DNA of 64,000 nucleotides from contig JAEBUN010000053.1 of assembly GCA_023014365.1 (NCBI GenBank), forward strand, positions 1-64,000. The letters are read 5' to 3'. Source of the stretch: Lepiota brunneoincarnata. Its lineage: Eukaryota; Basidiomycota; Agaricomycetes; Agaricales; Agaricaceae. Below, in pieces: positions 53,601 through 63,606 of this stretch. Below the pieces are notes generated by a model that worked only from the letters and a program-made list of their open reading frames with translations, was not told the DNA's origin and ran no database searches. Position numbers and translations under genes: made by a program. Position 1 is the stretch's first letter; each line of letters begins with the position of its first letter.

Positions 53601-54325
53601 CTATTATTTCAGAGAATAATGTGTCCATCATATGTTGGAACATTGCGGGACTGTTGCAAAGTCCGAAAAATATGACAGTTGGTTCAAAAAGACCTATAGG
53701 AGTCTTGAACACTGCTTTCCATTGGTCACCATCTTTGATTCTGATGTTATTGTATCCTAGGCAGACATCGAGCTTAGTGAAGTACTTAGCTCCTTTGAGT
53801 TTATCCATGATAGAGGAGATCATGGGGATTGGGTATGCATTTTTGACGGTATGATTGTTAAGATAATGATAGTCTTGGCAGGATTGTATTGTTCCAGTCA
53901 GGGAAACCCGATGATGAGATCCTTCTCACCAGTGTTTGTGATGTACACTTCTAGCATGCAATCTCTTCCATCAATGATGGTTCTGATTTTGATATATTCA
54001 TGGATCTTGCCATGTTGATTGTCAGTTCTGTCAACATTGCTAAGAGGGATTGGTTGGTCCAGCTGTTTGGTTTGATAACCATGTCGTTCAACGACTTTGT
54101 GGGAGATAAAGTTACCTTGAGCTCCTGAGTCTATCAGGGTGGTGATGGCCATGGGTTTTGATGTCTGCTCACTCCAAATCTTGATGGGTAGGAAAAGGGA
54201 TCATTTATTCGGGGAAAGTCGTAATTGTACAGAGTTTATCAAGAAAATGTCCTTCTGGGAGTGAGAGTAAGAAATGTCCTTCTGAGTTCTGGAATGTGCA
54301 GGGGCACATCAATCGACAGTGTTCC
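50698..54325 (-). pseudogene. G6 pol, decayed, with internal deletion and solo LTR
   Basis: Chromodomain (about 50870), integrase (51130-52000), RNase H cut by S2 at 52714/53137, RT with YMDD (about 53570) and protease (54152-53898, LIDSGAQGNF). A junction at 53880-53885 joins the middle of RT directly to the region after protease, losing about 0.63 kb relative to G5. Multiple stops. Confidence 0.85.
52715..53131 (+). repeat. S2: divergent solo LTR of the G family (417 bp)
   Basis: TGTTATCAGAAAT...CGGGTAACA, with duplication GTCAG at 52710-52714 and 53132-53136. It is about 30 bp longer than the others, with a different U3 (three ATCAGAAG motifs and TATATAAATAG) but the same R/U5 end. Confidence 0.93.
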
Positions 54326-54681
54326 ATTTTAAAATTCCTGGAATGGATGCATCTCCGGATCCTTGGCTAGCGTGGAATGGAGTTCTTGTTGTAATTCAGG
54401 GTCGAGTTTGTCAACCATTTGGCGCATCTGAGATGCAACTTCTGCAACAGCAAGGGAATACTTGCGTTGTTGGGGTTTAAAGCCGGGGTTAGGCTTATTT
54501 CCTTGAAAAGGAGGGTGATCTGGGTTTCTGGCTGGGCATGGTGGATTGGTACACATTCCTGGGAAGTGTCTAGCAGGTGGTGGATGTGGGCATTTATTGA
54601 CCCAATGATCATTTGCTCCACATCGGAAGCATTCTTGCTTTTGGTAAGCTTTCATTCGTTGTTCTGTGACAACCGCATCTA

Positions 54682-56287
54682 CAGTGACCCACAAAAGTGT
54701 TCCAATGTTTTGTACTTTTGACTTAAAGTAGTAATAGCTCAGTAAATAAAATAGCTAGATTTGTGAATATATTTATAAACATAGCCAAATATGTCATATC
54801 TGACCCTGCAAAGTCGCGTTATGTAATACCTCCAAATGAGGCAATTATGAATTTTGTAAGCATTTTAAGTCATTGGAACAGTTTTGTCAATGGTAATTTT
54901 TAATACTAATCCAAGCAATCACATGACTCCATTGATTGTGAATCAACAAAATCATGTGACCACGTGTCTTTGACATATAAATAGATGTGCTGACAGCCAT
55001 GTCCCATCATTCTCAACCCCCCTACCTACCATGAAGCCATTATCTTCTACTCTAAAGCAAACTATCCTCTCTTTGCTAAATTCTCATCATTCCTATACTA
55101 AAATTGAGGCAATTACTGGTGTTGGGTGCAGTACCATATCCAGGCTAGCCCCTAAAAATTGTTCCAGCCTTACCAAATCACTTGGAGGACATCCTTCAAA
55201 ACTCTCTACCACTAATATTTGGCATGCTATCCATCTTATCTCTGCTGGCAAGGCTGAAACTGCTGTAGATATAGCCAAATCTCTTGCTCCCATCATTGGG
55301 ACATCAGTCTCTTCACAGACTGTGGCAAGGCATCTCAAACAGGCAGGAATGAAGGCTGTAGTCAAGCAAAAAAAGCCTTTACTCTCTAACAAGCATAGGA
55401 GGGCTAGGCTGGATTTTGCTCTGACACACCAGCATTGGACTGTGGAGGACTGGAAGCTGGTTGTATGGTCTGAAGAGACCAAAATTAATTGTTTGGGGCC
55501 AGATGGGAGGAAGTGAGGATGGAAAAAGAAGGGAGAGGGACTTAGTGAAAGATTGGTCAAGGGAACTCTAAAGTATGGAGGAGGATCAGTGATGGTTTGG
55601 GGCTGTATGCTGTGGGATGGCCCAGGCTATGCAGTGAGGATTGATGAAAGGATGGATGCAGAGTTGTTTGTGCAAATTTTGGAGGAAGATTTGAAGAAGA
55701 GTCTCTGGTGGTACAAGCTTAAACCCTGAGATATTATCTTCCAGCAAGATAATGACCCCAAACACAAGAGTACACTGGCCAAAGAATGGTTTCAAAAAAA
55801 TCATTTTAGGCTCCTAACCTGGCCAGCACAGTCACCTGACCTCAATCCCATTGAACACTTATGGGAATATGTGAAGAGAAAGTTGGGAGAGTATGAATCT
55901 CCTCCCAAGGGTATGGAGGAGTTGTGGCAGAGGGTAGAAAAGGAGTGGGATGCTATTCCAGCTTCTGAGTGTCAGAAGTTAATTGAAAGTATGCCTAGAA
56001 GAGTAGCAGCTGTACTTAAAGCCAGGGGGGGCTACTCTAAGTACTAGAAATAATAGGATAGCCTAGTATAATATGTCATTGACAAAACTGTTCCAATGAC
56101 TTAAAATGATTACAAAATTCATAATTGCCTAATTGGGAAGTATTCCATGACGCAACTTTGCAGAGTCAGATATGACATATTTGGCTATGTTTATGAATAT
56201 ATTCACAAATATGGCTATTTTATTTATTGAGCTATTACTACTTTAAGTCAAAAGTACAAAACATTGGAACGGTTTTGTGGGTCACTG
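54682..56287 (+). mobile_element. Tc1-type DNA transposon, copy 2 (1606 bp)
   Basis: CAGTGACCCACAAAAG...TTTTGTGGGTCACTG, flanked by TA (54680-54681, 56288-56289). Same family and same long inverted repeats as copy 1, opposite orientation. Its transposase reading frame is nearly complete. Confidence 0.95.
55031..56047 (+). pseudogene. Tc1 DD34E transposase, copy 2, two nonsense codons
   Basis: Complete in length (about 338 codons). Helix-turn-helix DNA-binding region at the N-terminus (ILSLLNSHHSYTKIEAITG), then the DDE core: VVWSEETKIN, QQDNDPKHKS and SPDLNPIEHLW, with 34 residues between the second Asp and the Glu, i.e. DD34E. Two in-frame TGA codons (55514-55516, Trp in copy 1; 55727-55729, Gln in copy 1) interrupt it. 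The first catalytic position is Glu (SEET) where copy 1 and the family have Asp (SDET), so this copy is also catalytically compromised. Confidence 0.9.
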
Positions 56288-57658
56288 TATCTCCAACGGT
56301 TCTTGTGTGGAGTCTTCTTCAGTGTATTCCAGTTGTGGGATTTTGGGGTAAGGATCTTCATATCCTTCTTCTACTGTGGCATGGTCTATCTCCATGGTGT
56401 GTGGGTCTCATGGTGTGAAACATGGAGCATTGCTCCTTTGGTAGAATTGTGCATATGGCACGTTGTTGTTTGGACAATTTGGTCCCCAATTTGGTTGGTA
56501 TTGATTTCTTTTAGGAAATGTGTTCCTGGGGGTACCATATAGGGCATTGATATGATGGAAGTTATTGTCAAGTTTGTTTGCTTGGGTATACCAAGCGGTA
56601 ATTGTTGTCAGAGGGTTCTCCAATTCATCAATCTTCATAGTGATTTGGCGATCAATTGCTTTTCGATATAGATCAATGAGGGTGCGATCTTCAGTGAGTC
56701 CAGATTGGCAGACAAGTTCCTTGAACTGAGTGTTGAACTCAGTCATTGGTTTACCTGCTTGGTGCAGGGTTTGGAGTTTAGTATGTGCATACGCATGTTC
56801 GTCTGCTGGGGTGAAGTCGGTTCTGAGTTGGGCAGTGAAATTGTCCCATGTTTCCATGGCTATTGGTTGCCCAGCTTGGGTTTGAGTGTTTCTCTCATGG
56901 AGGTATTGTCTGGCCCATGCTTGGGCATCTCCTGATTGCATCGTCAATAAGACAAACAGGGTTCTGGCAAGGTCGGTGTTGTAAGTGGTCACATTGGCAA
57001 GCACATAAACTTCATATTGGAAGATCCAATCTTCAAAGAGTCTTCTGGTTCCATTGAAGGCGATGGGTTTGAGGAGTCCTAGCTTCTTTGGGGTTTGTGT
57101 GGTGGCCATTTGTAATTGTCCTGGTGGCGGTGATGGTGGAGGTGGCGTGGGAGGTGCTGGTAGGGCTAAGGGTTGTTTATTGGGTTCTGATTTGTTATCA
57201 TCTGTGATGTAGATGTCTGAGTCGTCATCATCTACTGGGATTTTTCCTAGGTTAAGTTCAACGAAGGCTTTGTGTCTTGAGAGAAGATTCTCTTCAGAAC
57301 CTGTGAGTTCCCTTGGTTGTTGTATGGCTTGTTGGAGTCATTTGAGTTCTTGTTCGGAGAGTTGGTTTGCGATGATATCGTGTTTTTCTTGTTCTTCACA
57401 TTGTCTCTGTCTTTCAGCTAATACAACAGAGAAGTTTGATGATGTTGGGATGAGTTGGGTAGATGTTGATGCACATGGGGTAGGTGAATCAAATGGGGAT
57501 GGGGAATAGAATGGTGATAGGGTTTGTGCAGGTGTGGGATTTCTTCTTAGGTCAGGATTTTGGATTCCTGGTCCTGAGATTCTTGTTCTCAATTTGGGAG
57601 GAGGGGGTGATGGAGTTTCTCAGGCTGAGAACTTCTTTGGAGGCATGGTGGCAGTTGT

Positions 57659-57988
57659 CTAGCAATCAATTATCGCTAGAAGGATGAAGAATTGGGTTGC
57701 GATGATGGAGATTCCTGAATACAGGTTCCACGATCTGATGACACAACAGTGACAGGGGCATGTGATGCGTTCAAGTTCTAGGGTGATTATTCGGTAGGAA
57801 ATGAGGGTGGCGGTGGAGGTGAAGATGAAGATGAGTAGGTAAGCCAAGTTTTCTGGTGGGGAGAGGTTGAGGGACGTAGCGATGGCTACACAGAGAGGCG
57901 GTTTTCTTTCGCACGTTGTTTTGAATGACCAGAGTACCTTGACACATTCAGTATGTCGGCAGAGCAGAGTAGAGCAGAGGGCGAGCAA
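57659..57988 (-). CDS. G6 ORF0, two-helix membrane-like protein, 109 aa
   Basis: The longest ORF0 version. It opens with MLALCSTLLCRHTE and continues without interruption through KTTCERKPPLC into the two hydrophobic helices and TAG at 57659. The extra N-terminus suggests the native ORF0 begins here rather than at the shorter ATG used in other copies. In frame with gag (ATG ending 57646). Confidence 0.5.
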   Translation of the reverse strand: MLALCSTLLCRHTECVKVLWSFKTTCERKPPLCVAIATSLNLSPPENLAYLLIFIFTSTATLISYRIITLELERITCPCHCCVIRSWNLYSGISIIATQFFILLAIIDC

Positions 57989-58017
57989 GAGATAAGCAGC
58001 AGAGTATCTTAGTGTTT

Positions 58018-58404
58018 TGTTACCCAGGTTAGGGGTTCACTCTTGAGTAGCACGGCATTTGTGGCAGGATGTCTATACAGACTTGGTCCTGACCTACTGG
58101 GCGTGACTTAGAGACGATGGAGCACTATAAGTCCAGCCAGTTTATGGGCGAAGAGGTTTAGGAGGCAAGAACTGTATAACACTAAGATAAGGATACATGG
58201 TGATGTACTGTATCCTTATATACTCCTAAGTGTGGCTGTACTCCTACTATAATCGTCCAGACCAGAGTAACTATGAGTCAGAGATAAGAAGAAATGAGGC
58301 ATAGGCTAACAATAGTCCTTCTAATGTACACTACTGATAGTGACATTTGATGTGAGAGAGATAAACTAAACATAACCATCCTTCTGGTAAGGATTCTGAT
58401 AACA
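58018..58404 (-). repeat. G6 5' LTR (387 bp)
   Basis: Partner of 48901-49287; followed outward by CTCTA and the rest of G1 ORF3b. Confidence 0.93.
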
Positions 58405-58616
58405 CTCTATCAGGACAACCCCCATCCCCAAATACAGCTGCCACACTTGACATTCACAGAACCCCCACTCCAACCTTCTCCCCAGTTATCCCTCCTCACC
58501 TAGACTCCACTGAAAATCCCCAAATTGAATACTACAAGCCATACTACTTATCGGAGTACCCCAAAGAAGGAAACTAACAAAGTTGTTGTGGAAAACAACT
58601 CTAAAGACAGACCTAA

Positions 58617-59012
58617 TGTTATCAGAAGTCTTATCAGAAGGACGGTTATATTTTTAGTTCAAATTATCTCATGTCATATGTCACTCTGAAATCATCAGTA
58701 GTGTACATCAGAAGGACTATAAATAGCTTATGACTCAGTTACTTATCTCTGACTCATAATTACTCGGGTCCATCCATCTATGGTAGGAGTATAGCCACAC
58801 TTAGTTGTATATAAGGATACAGTACATTACTATGTATCCTTATCTTAGTGTTATACAGTTCTTGCCTCCTATACCTCTTTGCCCTTAAACTGGCTGGACT
58901 TATAGTGCTCTGTCGTCTCCAAGTCACGCCTAGTAGGACAAGACCAAGTCTGTATAGACATCTTGCCTCGAATGCCATGCTACTCAAGAGCAAACCCCTA
59001 ACCTGGGTAACA
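58617..59012 (+). repeat. G1 3' LTR (396 bp)
   Basis: TGTTATCAGAAGTC...GGGTAACA, same subfamily as 10447-10650; followed by ACAAC, the outer target duplication. Confidence 0.95.
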
Positions 59013-59036
59013 ACAACACAACCCAAAGATGCACAA

Positions 59037-59327
59037 TGTTATCCAGGTAAGGGATTGTCACTTAGTGGCAATACCTCTTACTCTCTATAGGTGCCTATAC
59101 AGACTTATTTTTGGAGATATTCAGAGGTCAACTTGTGAATGCAAACACAAGTGAAGGCTGGAAGGTGAATGCTGGTGTATAGAACAAACTACACTGTACT
59201 AGAGTACAGAAGTAATTTTACTGGGTTTATATGTATAACTATCTACAGTGGCTGTGCTACTGCTATATTGGAGTGGTTACTTGGGGAATGTTCTATATAT
59301 GGAAGGTTCTGGATCATTCTGATAACA
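59037..59327 (-). repeat. Divergent, short LTR relic related to the G family (291 bp)
   Basis: TGTTATCCAGGTAAGG...CTGATAACA, followed by TTAGGTCC exactly as after G-family 3' LTRs. Much internal sequence differs from the other LTRs, so it is an older or separate subfamily. Confidence 0.65.
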
Positions 59328-59700
59328 TTAGGTCCTTCTTAGGAGTTGTCTTCATACAGCTCAACATTCTCCAAATAGATTGTGACATGCATCATCATCA
59401 TAGTCAAAGTCTTGATTTTCTTCCTTGTAGGTGTCAGATGGGGATGGTTCATTTTCTTTGGGTAAGGGTGTTAAGTATTTGAGATCATCATTGTAAATAA
59501 TATTGGTGGGATAGTCCTGATCATCAGGTGATGGAGAGGAAGGTTGTTGGATTGGGGAGTAGGGTGGTTGATCAGAGGTAGATGAATGGGTAGATCCTTG
59601 TTCAAGTAGATGTTGGTATTGATATTGAATGTCTTTGTATTGTTCCCACTGTAGATCTTGTTGGCTGGGGAAGTCAGTTCCTGGGTATTGTTGTCAATAT
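59328..59700 (-). pseudogene. 3' end of a G-like element, unreadable ORF3
   Basis: Starts like the 3' end of a G element (TTAGGTCCTTCTTAGG, then an Asn/Pro/Ile-rich frame on the minus strand) but shares little beyond the first 60 bases. Probably a diverged ORF3b tail. Confidence 0.4.
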
Positions 59701-59955
59701 ACATATATATCAGGATATTCATCATTGCAACACAATTTTTCATACTTCTAGTGATAATCAATTGCTAGACAACTACTACCATGCCTCCCAAGAAATTCTC
59801 AGCCTGAGAATCTCCATCCCCTCCTCCTAAAACAAGAAATAGAATCTCAGGTCCAGGTGTACAAAACCCCAACCCTAGAATAAACCCCATTCAACAACCC
59901 ATATAAATACCATCACCATTTTACCCCCATCTCCATTTGGCACACCATCCAGGTA
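59701..59955 (+). pseudogene. ORF0 end and gag start of a G-like element, forward strand
   Basis: Reads ORF0's CAATTTTTCATACTTCTAG region, TAG, four codons, then ATG at 59781 (MPPKKFSA with TGA after). Joined head-on to the minus-strand fragment at 59700. Fades out after about 59946. Confidence 0.6.
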
Positions 59956-60435
59956 GTCAACCTACAGTGTATTGAGTGAGTGGGACAAGTGAATGCATAC
60001 ACTGTATTGAGTGAATGGGAGCCAGTGGGCCTGCTGGCTCTACCACCCCACCATAAAACTGCATGTCCAGGTCATATCCCATGGTCAAACAGATCTTGAA
60101 AGATCAGGATCATGGTTATGAGAAATCCAGGGTTAGGGAGTGAAAAGTGGCAATTGGGGAGTACTGGGGCAGCACAGCCTAGATAACTGGCTGTCCATCC
60201 ATCATAGTAGTTAAGTGTACATGGCAGAGTGACAAGTATGATAACTTGACAAATGCTTCAAGTATTGAATGATTAAATGCCAAGCATGATAAATGTGCCA
60301 GAAGATGGGATGGCAACTGTGGCATGGGTACTATGCTAATCTGCCTAAACAAAAACAAGGAATCATATATTCTTGGAGATATAGCTTGTCCTGAGGCCAG
60401 CAGTTTCTTCTCTCCACAATGGCACAAGTACCAAC
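59956..60435. other. No gene recognised
   Basis: AT-rich, CpG-poor sequence with a short direct repeat TGTATTGAGTGA (about 59968 and 60001). No coding motif. Confidence 0.45.
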
Positions 60436-61110
60436 CTGCTTGGTGAGGCCAATGATGTTTTCTTCCTGGGAGAAGTATACTTGCAATGGAATAAGCTAGA
60501 TGAAGCCAAGTCATCCTTCAGGAAAGCCATCAAGCTTCACTGCTGGTCACATGCAGTACTTGGCAAGGCCCATGATGTCCACTTCCTGGGACAAGTGTAT
60601 TTGTGACGGGATAAGCTGGACAAAGCTGAGTCATCCTTCAAGAAAGCCATTGAGCTCCATCACCAGTTGCATGCCATGCTTGGTGAGGCTAATGATGTCT
60701 TCTTCCTGGGACAAGTGTACTTGCAATGGAATAAGCTAGATGAAGTGGAATCATCCTTCAAGAAAGCCATTGAACTTCATCACCAGTCGCATGACATGCT
60801 TGGTGAGGCCAATGATGTCCATAAGCTGGGACAAGTGTATTTACAACAGGATAAGCTAGACAAAGCTGAGCCATCCTTCAAGAACGCCATTGGGCTTTAT
60901 TGTCAGTCACAATCTGTGCTTGGGGAGGCAAATGGTGTCCAGAAACTAGGAGAAATTTGCTTGCAGTGGGGCAAGCTAGATGATGCTGAGCAATATTTGA
61001 CCCAGGCTCTTCTCCTTCATCACCAGTGTTGGGCACCACAAAATGAAGCTGTTGACTTGCGTTTGCTTGAATGGATTCGGAAACGCAGGGAGGTGTTACT
61101 ACTGGCATGA
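60436..61110 (+). pseudogene. TPR array of an NB-ARC/TPR protein, one nonsense codon
   Basis: At least five tetratricopeptide units at exactly 120-bp spacing (LGEAN-type starts at 60439, 60559, 60679, 60799 and 60919), consensus LGEANDVFFLGQVYLQW-NKLDEVESSFKKAIELH. A capping helix and C-terminus (LLEWIRKRREVLLLA) end in TGA at 61108-61110. One in-frame TGA at 60604-60606 sits where the related unit at 6365 has CGA. The region is depleted in CpG. It lacks an NB-ARC part and begins with CTGCTTGG, the same eight bases at which the array near 6452 is cut, so it may be the 3' half of that gene or of a close paralogue. Confidence 0.7.
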
Positions 61111-62107
61111 GTGATCACTCCTATGCTGTATGTCCTATCAGTTCAAGTTTGTGGCTGGTAGCTGGGCATTACGATGTCGTGGACAGGTTCATAAGACTAC
61201 TTTCTCTACTGTTTTCATTCTTATCATCCAAAGTTCCAATGTATATGCATACAGGTTCAATGAGTGATGTACTAACAGCATGAAAGAGGAAGAAGCCTCG
61301 AACAAGAAAGCTATGCGCGCTGTGCTCTTCGGTGGTGAATGTATGGTGGACTGACGATGTTATGGTGGGTGCTGAAGGACGGCCACTGTTGCGTGAGTGT
61401 GTACTCTGCCATATCCAGCAGTGAAATTCTTTCACATGCCACGAAGCCACCCAGGTTGACCCCGTGGGGTTGGTGAATTGAATTGGTAGATGTGTAGATA
61501 GATGCAGGGAAAGATGATGGGGTTGGGGTGTTACGCATAGGGGTGAGGGTGGTACACTGCCTGTGCGGTGTGGAGATATAGATGGAGGATTGCGAGGGAC
61601 TAAAAGTGCATAAGTCGAGTTATCCACAAGTGCTAAGAAAAGTGAGAAAGTGAAGGAGCTCGCAAGAGGCTACTCAGAAATCTTATCCTTGAGCTCAACA
61701 CTCTAACCCGCTATGGCAGACTAGTTACAAGCGTCTCTACTCAGGGCCATCTCTATCATGATGCGCACTCAGAGCAGTCGACAACCTGAGGCCCGACGGC
61801 CCGAGCAAGAGTGAGGCGAGGATACCATGAACGGTTGCCCGGATAGAGTCTTTGTAACTTCATTCCCCCTGCACGGGAAGTGGGTATAGGTCTGGTACAA
61901 CCAAAGGCCGTGGTAGTATTTTTATGGATGCAGGGGTTGGGAAGAGTGACGGTTGATGCTCCGGATCAACGGGATCTAGAATGCCGGGGTTCGGAATGAT
62001 CCCCAATTCGGAATGATCCCCAAAAATCACGGTTGTTTATAAGGCTTTCAACCGAAGACCGTCACTTATCTCTCTTGCACTTAGGTCGGCGTCGCAACAG
62101 GACTGCC
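61111..62107. other. Intergenic, no gene recognised
   Basis: About 1 kb between the TPR pseudogene and the thioesterase-like gene. CpG content rises towards the gene. Open frames on the minus strand (for example 61169-61627) lack motifs. Confidence 0.5.
61990..62023. repeat. Tandem 17-bp direct repeat upstream of the thioesterase-like gene
   Basis: Two adjacent copies of TTCGGAATGATCCCCAA, 85-118 bases before the start codon. Could be a regulatory site pair. Confidence 0.5.
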
Positions 62108-63606
62108 ATGTCACCAGAAATGTCTCTGCAGAGGAGGAATGTCGCTCAAGTCTGGGCGTCTAGCGGTTTCGTACCCCCTGTGCTCCGGCCCTTCCTGCGC
62201 AAGGTACCCTTGGTGGCTAAGTGGCTCGTTATCTTAGTGTTCCTTGTAAACGCACGATCATGGCCACTTATGTGGCATAGTATGTTCCGTCACTCATTAC
62301 GTTGGCACTCAAACTCAGCCTCTCTCTGTTTGCTAGTTCGTGTCTTTCGCCCCGTGTTCCGCATTCGATTCCAGTACTGGCTTATCCTATGGCGCACCAT
62401 GTTCAGTTCGAAGGAAACCAGGGATAAGCGTGTTGATGAATGGTTGGATTCGATTACGCCCATTGGCGAGAACCCGTTCAGAGGAAGTGTGGCGCACAAG
62501 TTGAGGGCAAGTATGTCTGGATGAGTCATAAATTTGGATGAGCGCTTATCTATACTCATAGCTATCGACGAATGCGATTTCAATGGTCATCTAAGCAACT
62601 CTAGTTATGCAAAGGTGACGCAGAATTTGATACAACTTGGCGGGCATCCTCCTGATCTATGTCTTGAATTCTAGACTTTAGATAGCTCACGATTCCAGAT
62701 GGTTCTGGTATTGTTCCCCATATTTTTCCGTGCGGGTGGCTGGATGGCTCTCGGAGGTGTGTTGGGCGACATGCTTGCATTTGAGGAATGACCTAACCAG
62801 GAACTTTTGTAGGAACCCATTTCCACTATCTTCGCGAGATTCCCATGCTTGCCGAGTATGAAGTACGGACGAGCATAGTCACCTGGGATAAGAAATGGGT
62901 GCGCTTCTTTCGCCTTTTTGAAAGCATTCGGGAAGCGCTCATGGGGTCATTTCAGCTGTACATCGTTCACAAATTTGTGAGCAAGTCCCAGGGCAAGAAG
63001 CAGAAGACCAAAGCTCCAGGATCGAACACAACGCAAAACGGTGCCACCGAAAAGGCCGCAGAAAATATCTTCCACGCGTCGCTTCGCACACCTGCAGACA
63101 TCACATCCAACGCCGAGTCACCCTATGCCATTAATACTCCTGTTGGTGCCACCAACCAAGAGACCTCAGTGGCTCTGAAGGCCGTCGCAGCGGGTTTGGC
63201 TGCCGCAGGAGAGCCGGATGGTGCTATCCTTCATACCGTTGCGGTCTCGGAAGTTTGCTTCAAGATTGGTCGTATCACCGTTCCTCCAGCACTCGCTATA
63301 GCTGCGAATGGGCTCAGCGCGCCACCCTCTGAATTCGGCTCCTCTCCATCTGCGTATTCGAGGACGAACCCACCTCCGCATTGGCCTAAGGCGAAAGCGA
63401 TCATGTCGATTCCACTTGGAGGGAGCACGAAGGGTTTGAGAGATTTGTTGAAGGGTGGCTGGCGTGATGTGCCGGAGAGCGAGAGATGGTGGGATCGGGC
63501 TCTTGTTGGCGTTATTGAGCAGCAGAGGAAGGCTGGTCTGGAGGCTATTGGTGTTCTTCGAAATGGTATGGATGCTGCGAGGATGACTTCAGCCCTGTCC
63601 GGGTAA
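62108..63606 (+). CDS. HotDog/thioesterase-like (THEM6-type) protein, four exons, 443 aa
   Basis: Exons 62108-62510, 62562-62614, 62675-62756 and 62813-63606; introns of 51, 60 and 56 bp with GT...AG ends (the third with a CTAAC branch-like site). Joined exons stay in frame for 443 codons, a strong check. An N-terminal hydrophobic segment (KWLVILVFLVNARSWPLMW, about residues 35-55) suggests membrane anchoring. The HotDog-type region begins TIDECDFNGHLSNSSYAK, spans the first splice sites, and continues with FFRAGGWMALGG, THFHYLREIPMLAEYEVRTS and WDKKWVRFFRLF. A Ser/Ala-rich linker follows, then a conserved tail (KIGRITVPPALAIAANGL; GGWRDVPESERWW). Related fungal proteins are annotated thioesterase-like; substrate unknown. 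Start chosen as the first ATG in frame; a second lies four codons on. The gene looks intact and CpG-normal, marking the edge of the silenced region. Confidence 0.85.

Larger units (their letters stand above)
54329..57646 (-). pseudogene. G6 gag, interrupted by a Tc1 element
   Basis: Starts at the ATG ending 57646 (MPPKKFSA), capsid from about 57109 (LLKPIAFNGTRRLFEDWIF), interrupted at 54680-56289 by the Tc1, then the zinc-knuckle region CFRCGANDHWVNKC and the end GAA TTT TAA at 54329. A TGA early in the frame and others inactivate it. Confidence 0.85.
48901..58404 (-). mobile_element. G6: Ty3/gypsy copy inserted in G1 ORF3, carrying S2 and a Tc1
   Basis: Minus-strand copy with 387-bp LTRs (48901-49287, 58018-58404). 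Target duplication TTCTA on the left and CTCTA on the right (one mismatch). Internally it holds solo LTR S2, the second Tc1, and a deletion of about 0.63 kb near 53883 that removes the protease-RT linker and RT N-terminus. Confidence 0.93.
47826..58577 (+). pseudogene. G1 ORF3b, split by insertion of G6
   Basis: ORF3b frame pieces run from 47826 to 48900, with a break near 48275-48330 from an internal deletion. After G6 they continue at 58410-58577, ending with the family's C-terminus (SEYPKEGN-like). One base is missing just after the right G6 junction. Confidence 0.65.
10447..59012 (+). mobile_element. G1: outer Ty3/gypsy chromovirus hosting the whole nest
   Basis: A forward element whose partial 5' LTR (10447-10650) and 3' LTR (58617-59012) belong to the same LTR subfamily, sharing the CTCATGTCATATGTCAC and AAATAGCTTATGACTCAG segments that most other copies lack. 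Both ends are flanked by ACAAC (10442-10446, 59013-59017). Its own sequence survives as 10447-10650, about 15675-16244, 16634-18606, 44664-48900 and 58410-59012. The rest is later insertions (G2, S1, G3, G6) plus a deletion at the G2/G1 junction near 15674. Coding parts are riddled with CGA-to-TGA stops, so it is long dead. Confidence 0.88.

Noticed and set aside
60436..61110. Regular 120-bp repeats considered as satellite or CRISPR-like array
   Set aside because: The units are translated in one frame as TPR repeats and vary as protein-coding repeats do.
61169..61627. A 152-codon minus-strand frame
   Set aside because: Composition looks like non-coding DNA (His/Ser/Pro-rich without pattern), and no domain is recognised.
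61680..61730. A minus-strand stretch resembling a tRNA D-arm (GGGTTAGAGTG)
   Set aside because: No T-arm or B-box and no acceptor pairing, so neither a tRNA nor a supportable SINE.
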